Below, in pieces: positions 1-8,901 of a stretch of DNA of 64,000 nt (its first letter is position 1; every line of letters starts with the position of its first letter). The notes below the pieces were generated by a model. That model did no database searches. It was not told where the DNA came from and was given only the letters and a program-made list of their open reading frames with translations. Source of the DNA: Octadecabacter dasysiphoniae (GTDB taxonomy: Bacteria; Pseudomonadota; Alphaproteobacteria; Rhodobacterales; Rhodobacteraceae); NCBI RefSeq assembly GCF_021532615.1, contig NZ_JAKGAQ010000001.1:868001-932000 (forward strand), in the 5' to 3' direction. The position numbers and the translations under genes are program-made.

Positions 1-1
1 T

Positions 2-1363
2 TCCGCCGTGCGCGAATTCGGCTCCGTGCGGGAATTTTTCACGGCCTCCACAATCGGCACACTGACAGATTTGCCCTTTATTGTGCTGTTCCTTGCCCTT
101 GTGGCCTCCATCGGTGGCAACGTTGTTTGGGTGTTGTTTGTCGGTGGTTTGTTGATGGTTCTGCCGTCCTTCTTTTTGCAAAAGAAGATGATCAAGCTGA
201 CCCAGCAAACCCAAGGTGCATCGGCCAAATCCAACAAGCTGCTGCACGAGGTCATCTACGAGGCCGACACAATCAAAGCGCAGCGCGGCGAAGACCGGTT
301 TAAGCGCCTGTGGTCTGAACTGTCCGCCGTGTCGTCCTTGGCCACGTCCGAGCAGCGCAAACTGGCCTCCACCCTGACGTTCTGGGCGCAAGGCGTGCAG
401 CAAGCGACCTATGTGGCCGCCGTTGTTGCGGGCACGTTCATGGTGTTCACTGGCGAATTCACTGTCGGTACAATCATCGCTGTTGGCATCCTGACCAGCC
501 GCACATTGGGCCCGCTGACACAGCTTGCCGCGACCCTTGCGCGCTGGTCCAACGTCAAAGCCGCGCTTGAGGCATTGGGCGAGATCGCGGACGCAGAACA
601 AGACCAGGAAGAAGACCGCACATACCTGCGCCGCGAAGACATGCAAGGCGGGTTTGAGCTGCGCGAAATTACCTTCTGCTACAACGAAGACAGCGGCCAG
701 ACGCTGGATATCCCCGGTCTTAAGATCGAACCGGGCCAGCGGATTGCGGTGCTTGGGTCTAACGGGTCCGGCAAATCGACCATGCTGAAAATCCTGTCAG
801 GTATCTACAAACCCACCAAAGGGCGCGTGCTGATTGACGGTGTCGATATGGGCCAAGTGATGCCGCGCGATTTGCGCCGCTCTATCGGCTATCTGTCCCA
901 AGAGGTGCGTCTGTTTTCCGGCACTTTGCGCGAAAACCTGAACCTGACGTTGTTGGAACGCGATGATGATCGCCTGTTGGCGTCGCTTGATTTTGCGGGC
1001 CTTGGCCAGTTTGTGCGCAACCACCCCAAGGGTCTGGATTTGGAAATTTCCGATGGCGGCGAAGGGCTGTCCATCGGGCAGCGTCAGTCTATCGGTTGGG
1101 CGCGCCTGTGGCTGCAAGACCCGCAGGTTTGCCTGCTGGACGAACCGACTGCGGCGCTTGATCAAACGCTTGAATCCACCTTGGTTAGCCGCCTTGAAAC
1201 ATGGCTTGAGGGGCGGACCGCGATCATTGCGACCCACCGTGTTCCGATCCTTGAACTCACGACACGCACCGTAATCCTGCAAAACGGCCGCTTGGCTGTG
1301 GATGGCCCGCGCGAAGAAGTGCTGGCGCATCTACAAGGCAAAAACAAAAAGGCGACCGCGTAA
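2..1363 (+). CDS. Type I secretion ABC transporter (permease-ATPase), 5' end outside window
   Basis: This inner-membrane half-transporter would power export of RTX-type proteins in one step to the outside. The reading frame is open to the window edge, so the N-terminus is missing and the GTG at 8 is not a convincing start. Hydrophobic segments lie at about residues 20-55 and 130-170. The ATPase follows, with Walker A GSNGSGKST (~249), a signature LSIGQ variant (~354), Walker B LLDEPT (~376) and a TH switch. The stop overlaps the next start (TAATG), so it is translationally coupled to the HlyD adaptor. The family is LapB/HlyB-like; a peptidase-like N-terminal domain cannot be judged. Two RTX proteins later in the window are plausible substrates. 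Confidence 0.93.
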   Translation, partial: SAVREFGSVREFFTASTIGTLTDLPFIVLFLALVASIGGNVVWVLFVGGLLMVLPSFFLQKKMIKLTQQTQGASAKSNKLLHEVIYEADTIKAQRGEDRFKRLWSELSAVSSLATSEQRKLASTLTFWAQGVQQATYVAAVVAGTFMVFTGEFTVGTIIAVGILTSRTLGPLTQLAATLARWSNVKAALEALGEIADAEQDQEEDRTYLRREDMQGGFELREITFCYNEDSGQTLDIPGLKIEPGQRIAVLGSNGSGKSTMLKILSGIYKPTKGRVLIDGVDMGQVMPRDLRRSIGYLSQEVRLFSGTLRENLNLTLLERDDDRLLASLDFAGLGQFVRNHPKGLDLEISDGGEGLSIGQRQSIGWARLWLQDPQVCLLDEPTAALDQTLESTLVSRLETWLEGRTAIIATHRVPILELTTRTVILQNGRLAVDGPREEVLAHLQGKNKKATA

Positions 1364-2532
1364 TGGTGACCCTCGATCAGGAATTCGAAAATCGTGTGCG
1401 CGGCCCGTCGCTGTTGATCTGGCTGATCGGCGCGACTGTTCTGATTTTTATCCTTTGGGCCAAGTTCGCAGCGATTGACGAAATTGTGCGCGCCAAGGGC
1501 AATGTTGTGTCCGCGTCCCGCCCGCAAATTATTCAAAACCTCGAAGGGGGTATTCTGGCTGAATTGATGGTGACCGAGGGCGATCAGGTAGAAGAAGGCG
1601 ATGTGCTGGCCCGCCTGCGCGGCACCCAGTTTGAAACCTCTGTTGATGATCTGCGCGAACAGGTGATTGCCGGCGAAATCCGCCGTCTGCGCCTTGAAGC
1701 CGAGATCGAGGGGATGTTCGATTTCAACGTGCCTGACGCGGTTCTGGCCTATTCGCCCGATATGGTCGCGTCCGAGCGTGCGCTTTTGGCCGCGCGCCAG
1801 TCCGATTACGTGGGCCGCACCGAAGGCGCGCAAAGCATCGTCAACGAAACCCGCCGCGAACTGGCGGTGATGGAAGACTTGTACAACCGTGAAATCGCCG
1901 CATTGATCGAAGTCACCCGCGCGCGCAAAGCGAACTCGGACGCTGTGAACAACTACAACGAAATGGTCACCCGCGCCGAACTGGAACGCGCGTCCGAATA
2001 CAGCGATACGCTGTCGGCGCTGGCCACATTGCGTCAGGATTTGCGCGTGGCAGAAGACCGCCTTGATCGCACAACAATCGTGTCGCCGATGCGCGGCATT
2101 GTGAACAATCTCGGTGTGACAACAATCGGCGGCGTCATCCGCCCGGGCGAAGAGATTTTCCAGATTACCCCGATCGGGGATGAACTGTTCGTTGAAGCAG
2201 AAGTATCCCCGTCCAATATCGCAAACGTCATTCCCGGGCAGGCCGCGACGATTAAGCTAAGCGCATATGATTACACGATTTACGGGGCGCTGACCGGCGA
2301 AGTGCAATTGATTTCAGCGGACACATTCGAGGATGAGCGCGACCCAAATGCGCCGCCCCACTACCGCGTCACGCTGCGCGTGGACACAACGGATCTGGGC
2401 GCACGTGAATCCCAGATTGAAATTCGCCCCGGCATGCAGGCCGACGTCGAATTGCACACCGGATCAAAGACGGTTTTGCAGTATTTGACAAAGCCGCTTT
2501 ATCGGTCCCAAGAAGCCCTGCGCGAACCCTAA
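1363..2532 (+). CDS. HlyD-family type I secretion periplasmic adaptor
   Basis: This membrane-fusion protein links the inner-membrane ABC exporter to a TolC-type outer-membrane channel. The 389 residues give a short cytoplasmic N-terminus and one membrane span (~17-37). A lipoyl/biotinyl-like half follows (IIQNLEGGILAEL, EGDQVEEGDVLARL), then a long helical hairpin (~90-230), then the second lipoyl half and beta barrel (SPMRGIVNNLGVTTIGGVIRPGEEIFQI). The length fits the family. The start overlaps the stop of the ABC gene by one base. No outer-membrane channel gene is visible downstream. The 3' end overlaps the convergent photolyase-like gene by four bases. Confidence 0.95.
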   Translation: MVTLDQEFENRVRGPSLLIWLIGATVLIFILWAKFAAIDEIVRAKGNVVSASRPQIIQNLEGGILAELMVTEGDQVEEGDVLARLRGTQFETSVDDLREQVIAGEIRRLRLEAEIEGMFDFNVPDAVLAYSPDMVASERALLAARQSDYVGRTEGAQSIVNETRRELAVMEDLYNREIAALIEVTRARKANSDAVNNYNEMVTRAELERASEYSDTLSALATLRQDLRVAEDRLDRTTIVSPMRGIVNNLGVTTIGGVIRPGEEIFQITPIGDELFVEAEVSPSNIANVIPGQAATIKLSAYDYTIYGALTGEVQLISADTFEDERDPNAPPHYRVTLRVDTTDLGARESQIEIRPGMQADVELHTGSKTVLQYLTKPLYRSQEALREP

Positions 2533-3698
2533 AGCAGGCTGAGCTGCGCGTCATATCGCGTCAGCAATTTCGGTATTTTGCTTTTGAATTTGAAAAACCC
2601 TGCCGAGGCATGGGGCCATGCCGCTTCGTCGTAGGGCCGCACAAGCTGCACGAGCGGCGTTTTGAGCGACCCCAGCGCATCCGCGGTTCCGCCAACGGGT
2701 GCATACGACATCACAATCGCATCCAAACAGTGCTGCGCGGCCCAGTCGTCAATTTGGGTAGGGCTGGCGTGGCGGGTCAGGGGGCCGATGCGCTGTTCAA
2801 GGTCGTCCATCGCGCTTTCAACAAACTGGTCTACAATCGGGGCGGTGCGCAGCGGACTGCGGTGCGCCACACCGTTAAATGCGCTTTGGGCGGCGGGTGT
2901 AATCTGATCAAACATCCACTCGGGTGACAGATCGTCCTCGGTGATCAACAGGCCGACTTTGCCCGATGGAACGGCACCTGAAATCGGCGGTGCGGTTCTT
3001 TCGGGTGGGGGTGGCCCGTCAAGTGGGGCGGCGAATGTCGCGAGCCCCGTGGGCTTAAACCGCCCGTCCGTGTATTTTGCAATATTATCGGGCCGCGCAA
3101 GGTAGGTCTTGCCGATGGTCTGCAACCCGGCCACCCACCGCCAGCCAAGCGTGTTGGACGCCGCGTCGCCATCTAGCAAGTGGCGCATGAAGAAATCCGC
3201 GCCCAACTCCCAAGGCAGCCGCAGTGTGAAAATCCAGATCGATGCAAACCACATGCGCGCGTGATTGTGCAAATAACCCGTCTGTACCAATTCCTGCGCC
3301 CAGGCATCAAAACACGCAATTCCTGTATCCCCACCACAGGCGGCTTCCCATTCGCGGCGCAGGCCTGCCCCCGTTTGCACATGGTTCATCGCCGCGTTCA
3401 GGCCGACACGATAATTGCTCCATGCGGATGGGCGCTGTTCCAGCCAGCCCTTCCAATACGTGCGCCAATACACTTCCTGAATAAACTTTTCCGCCGCCGC
3501 TGGCGAATGGCGTGCCAATACTGCTTTCAACACGTCATCTTCCGTGATCATGCGGTGGCGTAAATAGGGGGACAGCCGCGACACGTCGTCATGGCCGGGG
3601 CGGTCATAATTGCGCTTGCTCGCGTAATCCCGCCCCGCTTTGGGCGCGAATTGGGCAAGTCGATCAAGGGCTGCGGTGCGTGTGGGGGTAAACATCAT
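2529..3698 (-). CDS. FAD-binding domain protein of the photolyase/cryptochrome superfamily
   Basis: The N-terminal ~230 residues match the helical FAD-binding half of DNA photolyases: SRLSPYLRHRMI, FIQEVYWRTYWKGWLEQ, FDAWAQELVQTGYLHNHARMW and LLDGDAASNTLGWRWVAG, where the last Asn-Trp region contacts flavin in known members. The usual alpha/beta antenna domain is not in front. Instead a second domain (~250-389) begins VGLLITEDDL and ends in FKFKSKIPKLL. I chose the ATG at 3698; a longer frame continues upstream but runs antisense into clpP. The substrate and repair activity are unknown. It diverges from clpP. Confidence 0.8.
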   Translation of the reverse strand: MMFTPTRTAALDRLAQFAPKAGRDYASKRNYDRPGHDDVSRLSPYLRHRMITEDDVLKAVLARHSPAAAEKFIQEVYWRTYWKGWLEQRPSAWSNYRVGLNAAMNHVQTGAGLRREWEAACGGDTGIACFDAWAQELVQTGYLHNHARMWFASIWIFTLRLPWELGADFFMRHLLDGDAASNTLGWRWVAGLQTIGKTYLARPDNIAKYTDGRFKPTGLATFAAPLDGPPPPERTAPPISGAVPSGKVGLLITEDDLSPEWMFDQITPAAQSAFNGVAHRSPLRTAPIVDQFVESAMDDLEQRIGPLTRHASPTQIDDWAAQHCLDAIVMSYAPVGGTADALGSLKTPLVQLVRPYDEAAWPHASAGFFKFKSKIPKLLTRYDAQLSLL

Positions 3699-3854
3699 GT
3701 AAAGCCAACTAGCGGTGGTTGTAATCGGTTCAAGTCGTGCCTTTATATTGCCTCCAAAGGTGCCCTTGTGGCCCCCGATTTGCGCCACTAAGGTTTGCGT
3801 AACACAATTCCTGTACACGGCGCCGAACGCGTCCCAAATACCGAGGCAAAGCCC

Positions 3855-4481
3855 ATGCATGATCCCGTAGAAACCTACATGAATCTCGTTCCTATGGTGG
3901 TCGAACAGACCAGCCGCGGTGAACGCGCCTACGATATTTTCTCTCGTTTGTTGAAAGAACGGATCATTTTTGTAAATGGCCCGATCCACAGCGGAATGAG
4001 CCACCTGATCGTCGCACAATTGCTGCACCTTGAGGCGGAGAACCCGAAAAAAGAAATCAGCATGTATATCAATTCACCGGGCGGCGAAGTGTCTGCCGGC
4101 ATGTCGATTTATGACACGATGCAATACATCAAACCCAAGGTCAGCACGCTGATTTGCGGTATGGCAGCCTCAATGGGGTCGGTGATTGCAGTTGGCGGCG
4201 AAAAAGGCATGCGGTTCGCGCTGCCAAACGCCGAAGTGATGGTGCACCAGCCCTCTGGTGGGGCACAAGGCATGGCATCGGATATTCTAATCCGCGCCAA
4301 CCACATCCAACGCACCCGTGAACAGCTGTATAAACTTTATACAACGCACACAGGCCAAACCCAAAAGGCCGTTGAAAAGGCGCTGGATCGCGACACGTGG
4401 ATGACGCCGCAAGAAGCCAAAGATTGGGGCCATATCGACGAAATCGTCGAAAACCGCACCAAAGAAGATGACGATAGCTAA
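3855..4481 (+). CDS. clpP: ATP-dependent Clp protease proteolytic subunit ClpP
   Basis: This is the cytoplasmic serine peptidase that forms the proteolytic chamber used by ClpX/ClpA. The catalytic triad is visible: Ser106 in GMAASMGS, His131 in MVHQPSGG and Asp180 in LDRDTWMT. The ATG at 3855 is preferred over an upstream in-frame ATG at 3795, because ClpP proteins usually begin close to the [21 protein letters not shown] stretch. The 208-residue length is normal. clpX follows after 120 bp that contain a strong hairpin. Confidence 0.98.
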   Translation: MHDPVETYMNLVPMVVEQTSRGERAYDIFSRLLKERIIFVNGPIHSGMSHLIVAQLLHLEAENPKKEISMYINSPGGEVSAGMSIYDTMQYIKPKVSTLICGMAASMGSVIAVGGEKGMRFALPNAEVMVHQPSGGAQGMASDILIRANHIQRTREQLYKLYTTHTGQTQKAVEKALDRDTWMTPQEAKDWGHIDEIVENRTKEDDDS

Positions 4482-4513
4482 TGTAACACATCGCGTTTTG
4501 GCGTTGTAGACAA

Positions 4514-4553
4514 TTTCGGGCTGCCGTAGGGTACGTGCCAAAGCAGCCCGAAA
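4514..4553. terminator. Hairpin between clpP and clpX
   Basis: A perfect 11-bp inverted repeat (TTTCGGGCTGC / GCAGCCCGAAA) encloses an 18-nt loop and is followed by an AT-rich CATATTTT run. It sits 32 bp after the clpP stop and 48 bp before clpX. It may be a terminator or an attenuating/processing hairpin that lets clpX be set separately from clpP. There is no long T-tract, so read-through is likely. Confidence 0.6.
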
Positions 4554-4601
4554 CATATTTTAAGGCCCCGAACGTGCGGGAAAAAGCCGAAGGAAATCGA
4601 C

Positions 4602-5864
4602 ATGGCGACAGCGTCTGGCGGCGACAGCAAAAACACCCTTTATTGTAGCTTTTGCGGCAAGAGCCAGCATGAGGTGCGCAAACTGATTGCAGGGCCGACC
4701 GTGTTCATCTGTGATGAATGCGTTGAACTTTGTATGGACATCATCCGCGAGGAAACCAAATCAGCGGGCCTCAAGGCGTCTGAGGGTGTTCCGACACCAT
4801 TGGAAATCTGTCAGGTGCTGGATGATTACGTTATTGGCCAATCCCACGCGAAACGCGTTTTGTCCGTGGCTGTTCACAACCACTACAAACGCCTGAACCA
4901 CGCCGAGAAATCGGATATTGAGCTGGCGAAATCCAACATCATGCTGATCGGCCCAACGGGCTGTGGTAAGACTTTGTTGGCCCAAACGCTGGCTCGCATT
5001 CTTGACGTGCCGTTCACGATGGCCGACGCGACGACCCTGACCGAAGCGGGTTATGTCGGCGAAGACGTTGAAAACATCATTCTGAAATTGCTTCAGGCCT
5101 CTGAATACAACGTCGAACGCGCGCAGCGCGGCATCGTTTACATTGACGAAGTCGATAAGATTACCCGCAAATCCGACAACCCCAGCATCACCCGCGATGT
5201 ATCGGGTGAAGGCGTCCAACAGGCGTTGCTGAAGATCATGGAAGGCACCGTTGCCTCCGTTCCTCCGCAGGGGGGGCGCAAGCATCCGCAGCAGGAATTC
5301 CTTCAGGTCGACACGACGAACATCTTGTTCGTCTGCGGCGGCGCGTTTGCGGGCCTCGACAAGATTATCGCGCAGCGTGGCAAAGGTGCTGGCATGGGCT
5401 TTGGCGCAGAAGTGCGCGGCCCCGATGATCGCGGTGTCGGTGAGATTTTTACAGACCTCGAACCAGAAGATCTGCTGAAATTTGGCCTGATCCCTGAATT
5501 TGTTGGTCGTCTTCCCGTGATTGCGACGCTCGAAGACCTCGACGAAGACGCGCTTGTCACGATCCTGTCCAAGCCCAAAAACGCATTGGTTAAGCAATAC
5601 CAGCGCCTGTTCGAACTCGAAGATGCCAAGCTGACCTTCACCGAAGATGCCCTGACAGCAATCGCGAAACGTGCGATTGAACGCAAAACGGGCGCCCGTG
5701 GTCTGCGATCCATCATGGAAGACATCCTTCTTGATACGATGTTTGAACTGCCGGGCATGGACACTGTCACCGAAGTTGTCGTCAACGAAGAGGCCGTTGG
5801 CCCTGACGCGCAACCGTTGATGATCCACGATGAAAGCAAAAAAGAACCTGCGACGGCTGGATAA
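4602..5864 (+). CDS. clpX: ATP-dependent Clp protease ATP-binding subunit ClpX
   Basis: This AAA+ unfoldase recognises tagged proteins and feeds them to ClpP. The N-terminal C4 zinc-binding domain uses Cys15, Cys18, Cys37 and Cys40. Walker A GPTGCGKT lies at ~117-124 and Walker [10 protein letters not shown] at ~181. The [19 protein letters not shown] region and pore GYVGEDVE are intact. The 420 residues are full length. A start at 4602 is supported by the upstream GAAGGAAA. The stop overlaps the RidA start (TAATG). Confidence 0.98.
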   Translation: MATASGGDSKNTLYCSFCGKSQHEVRKLIAGPTVFICDECVELCMDIIREETKSAGLKASEGVPTPLEICQVLDDYVIGQSHAKRVLSVAVHNHYKRLNHAEKSDIELAKSNIMLIGPTGCGKTLLAQTLARILDVPFTMADATTLTEAGYVGEDVENIILKLLQASEYNVERAQRGIVYIDEVDKITRKSDNPSITRDVSGEGVQQALLKIMEGTVASVPPQGGRKHPQQEFLQVDTTNILFVCGGAFAGLDKIIAQRGKGAGMGFGAEVRGPDDRGVGEIFTDLEPEDLLKFGLIPEFVGRLPVIATLEDLDEDALVTILSKPKNALVKQYQRLFELEDAKLTFTEDALTAIAKRAIERKTGARGLRSIMEDILLDTMFELPGMDTVTEVVVNEEAVGPDAQPLMIHDESKKEPATAG

Positions 5865-6244
5865 TGTCGATCCGTCGCATTTCGTCCGGTGGGGAATTTG
5901 AAGCCAAAGTCGGCTATTCGCGTGCCGTCGTCGCCGGTGGATTTGTCCATGTGTCAGGCTGTGTTGGCGTAGATCGCGCCACAGGCGATGTCCCAGCTGA
6001 TGTCACGCAGCAATGCCGTTTGGCCCTTGAAATCATTGGAAATGCTTTGTCAGAAGCGGGCGTTTCTTTTGCCGATGTCATCCGGGTGACCTACATGCTG
6101 CCTGATGCGGCTGAGTTCGAACCCTGCTGGCCGTTGTTGAAAGACGCCTTTGGGGCAAACCCGCCCGCCGCGACCATGATCGAATGTGGGCTGATTGATC
6201 CCAAGTATCGGATCGAAATCGAAGTCACCGCGCTGGCGGGATAA
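5864..6244 (+). CDS. RidA (YjgF/YER057c/UK114) family protein
   Basis: This small trimeric cytoplasmic protein belongs to a family that hydrolyses reactive enamine/imine intermediates of amino-acid metabolism. Family features seen are VHVSGCVGVD near residue 27, QCRLALEIIGNALSEAG, and the C-terminal ANPPAATMIECGLIDPKYRIEIEVTA. The conserved Arg of the canonical active site falls in a divergent position here (Ile/Cys context), so it may be one of the Rid subfamilies with altered activity. It is coupled to clpX by a one-base overlap. Confidence 0.9.
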   Translation: MSIRRISSGGEFEAKVGYSRAVVAGGFVHVSGCVGVDRATGDVPADVTQQCRLALEIIGNALSEAGVSFADVIRVTYMLPDAAEFEPCWPLLKDAFGANPPAATMIECGLIDPKYRIEIEVTALAG

Positions 6245-6322
6245 CGCGCCCGAACCACGCAGCCTCTGGACCTTGGTCGTGTTATCAGGCATGACAAAGC
6301 ATAGCCAAACGGAGCCGAAGTC

Positions 6323-6706
6323 ATGGGCGTTTTCAACTTTATCAAACGTATTTTCACGTGGTGGGACGGGCAGACGCTCGGCACACAGTTGTGGACATGG
6401 CGTAAAGGCAAAAAGGTCGGCGAAGACGCGCTTGGCAATATCTATTACACGAACGCTGCCGGTGATCGCCGTTGGGTCATCTACAATGGCGAAATTGAGG
6501 GCAGTCGCGTCAACCCCGACTGGCATGGTTGGCTGCACCACACGTGGGACGAAACGCCAAAAGATGCGCCATTGGCCCACAAAGATTGGGAAAAGCCCCA
6601 CGAGGCAAACCTGACAGGGACGGCCGAGGCCTATGCCCCGAAAGGGTCCATTCGCCGTTCGGACCCGGCACCGCGTTCCGATTACGAAGCCTGGACGCCG
6701 GAATAA
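6323..6706 (+). CDS. NADH:ubiquinone oxidoreductase NDUFA12 (B17.2) family protein
   Basis: This 127-residue protein matches the supernumerary complex I subunit family found in alphaproteobacteria and mitochondria. Visible motifs are [11 protein letters not shown] near the N-terminus, the signature [19 protein letters not shown], then the Trp-rich [12 protein letters not shown]. It is predicted to be peripherally associated with complex I at the inner membrane. It is three bases upstream of mlaD, an arrangement I recognise from Rhodobacteraceae genomes. Confidence 0.93.
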   Translation: MGVFNFIKRIFTWWDGQTLGTQLWTWRKGKKVGEDALGNIYYTNAAGDRRWVIYNGEIEGSRVNPDWHGWLHHTWDETPKDAPLAHKDWEKPHEANLTGTAEAYAPKGSIRRSDPAPRSDYEAWTPE

Positions 6707-6709
6707 ACG

Positions 6710-7156
6710 ATGCGTGAAAACACCACCGAAGTTGTCGTGGGCGCCGCCGTACTGGCAGCAGCGCTCGGGTTTTTGTGGTACATCGCCAGCGCCACGGGGC
6801 TGAGTGGTGGCACGGCTGGCCTTAACCTGACTGCGAATTTCCGATCAGCCGAAGGCGTGACAGTCGGCACGGACATCCGCATGGCAGGTGTATCAGTCGG
6901 CACGGTCAGCGGCCTTGATCTGAACCTTGAAACATACCGCGCCGATGTGACGTTCGCGATTGATGAAGGTATCGCCATTCCCGATGACAGCGCCGCAGTC
7001 GTCGCATCCGAAGGCTTGCTGGGCGGCACGTTCGTTGAATTGGTGCCCGGCGGATCGTTTGAAATGTTCGCGGACGGTGCGTTGGTGCAAGACACGCAAG
7101 GCGCCGTAAGCCTGATCCAGCTGTTGCTAAAGTTCGTTGGCGGGGACGAGGCGTGA
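6710..7156 (+). CDS. mlaD: MlaD-type MCE-domain phospholipid transport protein
   Basis: This inner-membrane-anchored substrate-binding protein belongs to retrograde phospholipid (Mla) transport. Residues 1-25 form a membrane anchor after MRENTTEVVVGAAVLAAALGF. An MCE domain follows (LTANFRSAEGVTVGTDIRMAGVSVGTVSGLDL) with a typical ASEGLLGGTFVELVPGG end. The other mla genes are not adjacent. The stop overlaps the start of the DUF2155 gene by four bases (GTGA). Confidence 0.9.
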   Translation: MRENTTEVVVGAAVLAAALGFLWYIASATGLSGGTAGLNLTANFRSAEGVTVGTDIRMAGVSVGTVSGLDLNLETYRADVTFAIDEGIAIPDDSAAVVASEGLLGGTFVELVPGGSFEMFADGALVQDTQGAVSLIQLLLKFVGGDEA

Positions 7157-7509
7157 AATGGCTGGTCACAGCGCTGGCGCTTTGCCTGGCGTTGCCACTT
7201 GCCGCACAACAGTCAACGACCGCACCTGGCGGGACTCTTCGCGTTCTCGACAAGATCACAGGTCGCACACAAGACATTGAATTTCGCAATGGTCAGACGC
7301 AGATGGTTGGCCTTTTGGCCGTGACGATGACCGAATGCCGCTTTCCAAGCGGCAACCGCACGGGCGATGCCTACACCTTGTTGACCGTTGTTTACAACAA
7401 TTCCACCGACCCCGTGTTTCGCGGCTGGATGATCGCATCTGCGCCCGCGTTGAACGCGCTGGATCATCCGCGTTACGATGTTTGGGCGTTGCGTTGTAGC
7501 AGCGAATAG
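7153..7509 (+). CDS. DUF2155 domain-containing secreted protein
   Basis: This is a 118-residue protein with a cleavable signal (MKWLVTALALCLALPLAAQ). The rest matches the DUF2155 family: LRVLDKITGRTQDIEF, VTMTECRFPS, and FRGWMIASAPALNALDHPRYDVWALRC. The two conserved Cys could form a disulfide in the periplasm. Its role is unknown; it usually neighbours aat in this bacterial group. The start is GTG, inside the mlaD stop. The 3' end overlaps convergent aat by 37 bp. Confidence 0.88.
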   Translation: MKWLVTALALCLALPLAAQQSTTAPGGTLRVLDKITGRTQDIEFRNGQTQMVGLLAVTMTECRFPSGNRTGDAYTLLTVVYNNSTDPVFRGWMIASAPALNALDHPRYDVWALRCSSE

Positions 7510-8114
7510 GGGGCTGGCACGGCCTTTTGGCGGTCAAACCCCGCGTCCAATGCCAAGGCCGCGCTTAGCATTTTTCGGTAGTCCGAGCGCGGGATTTCTG
7601 CCCCGCCCAAGCTGCGCAAATGCGGTGTGATAAACTGTGTATCAAACAGCGCGAAGCCGCCTTCGCGCAAACGGTCCACCAAATAAGCCAGCGCTACTTT
7701 GGATGCATCGGTGCGCGTGCTGAACATGCTTTCGCCAAAGAACGCGCCGCCCAATGTGATGCCAAAGACACCCCCGACAAGGGCCCCGTCTTCCCTGATC
7801 TCGATAGAACGTGCCAAACGGGCAAGGTGCAATTGGCCGTAAAGTTCAGCCAGCATATCGTTGATCCACGTTTCATCGCGAGCGGCACAACCGGCAACTA
7901 CGCCTGCAAAATCAGTATCATAGGTGATTTGAAACCGGCCTGATTTGATGGTCTTGCGCAATGACCGGGAGATATGGAATTGATCCAACGGCAACACGCC
8001 ACGCTGGCGTGGGTCCACCCAGAACAGCTCCGTGTCGTCGCGATGTTCTGCCATCGGGAAAATCCCGCCGGCATAGGCAGCGACCAACATATCAGGGGTG
8101 AGTGTCGTCGTCAT
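7473..8114 (-). CDS. aat: Leucyl/phenylalanyl-tRNA--protein transferase
   Basis: This cytoplasmic N-degron enzyme adds Leu or Phe to proteins with N-terminal Arg or Lys, directing them to ClpAP. Family motifs are GIFPMAEHRDDTELFWVDPRQRGVLPLD, FHISRSLRKTI, WINDMLAELY and GALVGGVFGITLGGAFFGESMF. The 213 residues are standard. It functionally links to the Clp genes nearby. The reading frame ends inside the convergent DUF2155 gene. Confidence 0.96.
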   Translation of the reverse strand: MTTTLTPDMLVAAYAGGIFPMAEHRDDTELFWVDPRQRGVLPLDQFHISRSLRKTIKSGRFQITYDTDFAGVVAGCAARDETWINDMLAELYGQLHLARLARSIEIREDGALVGGVFGITLGGAFFGESMFSTRTDASKVALAYLVDRLREGGFALFDTQFITPHLRSLGGAEIPRSDYRKMLSAALALDAGFDRQKAVPAPYSLLQRNAQTS

Positions 8115-8196
8115 AATTTCCCTTTTCTCGCGATGGTTGTTGCACGATCAGGCTGGGGGGTAAATAATTCGATAACCTTAGAGAGGGGCATTTGAC

Positions 8197-8901
8197 TTGG
8201 GCTTTTTTGATTTTATCGCGGATCTTCCACACTACCACGACCATTCCGCGCCCGTACCCCGTATGAACAAACGCTACGAAGCGCTGATCGAACCCTTTGA
8301 GGGTGACATTTCAGGCGCCAAGGTTCTTGATCTGGCGTCCCATGACGGGCGCTGGTGTTATGCCTTTGCGGGGGCGGGGGCCGCGTCTGTTGTCGGGATC
8401 GAGGGGCGGCAGGACATGGTGGACAAGTTCACCGACTATCCAGATGCCGCCCTGCGTGACAAAATCGAATTGCGCGTTGATGATCTGTATGAAGGAATGG
8501 AAAAAGCCATCGCCAACGGGGAAACCTATGATGTTGTTGGTGTTTTTGGAATTCTGTACCACCTTATGGATCATTTCCGCCTGTTCCAATTGGTCCGGAG
8601 ATTGAAGCCAAAACTGATCATTGTGGACAGTGAATTTCTGTTGCGACCCGCGCCGATCATGATGCTGATCACCGAACGCACGTCCAACGTCCTGAACGCG
8701 ATCCCGCAGTACGAAGGGCAGGAACGTGCGATCAAAGCGGTGCCGAGTTTTCGCGCGATGGAAAAAATGGCAGAGGCGCTGGCGTTTGATATTGATTGGG
8801 TGGATTGGAACGCGCGCGCCGAAGATGACCGGCGCGGTGTGTCGGATTATTACCGCAGTGAAAAGATGAGGCGCGGCACCTGCGTGCTGCGCCCCAAATA
8901 A
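8197..8901 (+). CDS. Class I SAM-dependent methyltransferase (DUF1698/CmoB-like)
   Basis: Motif I is KVLDLASHDGRWCYAFAGAGA with acidic VVGIEGR after it. DVVGVFGILYHLMDHFRLF matches the CmoB/Methyltransf_9 group, where the tRNA wobble uridine is a known substrate for some members; the target here is not known. The start is a TTG at 8197, eight bases after a strong GAGAGGGG site; no closer ATG fits the conserved N-terminus. It sits opposite the biotin carboxylase genes and its stop abuts the accC stop. Confidence 0.85.
   Translation: MGFFDFIADLPHYHDHSAPVPRMNKRYEALIEPFEGDISGAKVLDLASHDGRWCYAFAGAGAASVVGIEGRQDMVDKFTDYPDAALRDKIELRVDDLYEGMEKAIANGETYDVVGVFGILYHLMDHFRLFQLVRRLKPKLIIVDSEFLLRPAPIMMLITERTSNVLNAIPQYEGQERAIKAVPSFRAMEKMAEALAFDIDWVDWNARAEDDRRGVSDYYRSEKMRRGTCVLRPK

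Noticed and set aside
4761..5828. 355-codon frame antisense to clpX
   Set aside because: It lies wholly inside a certain gene, has no family features, and arises from GC-rich codon bias on the opposite strand.
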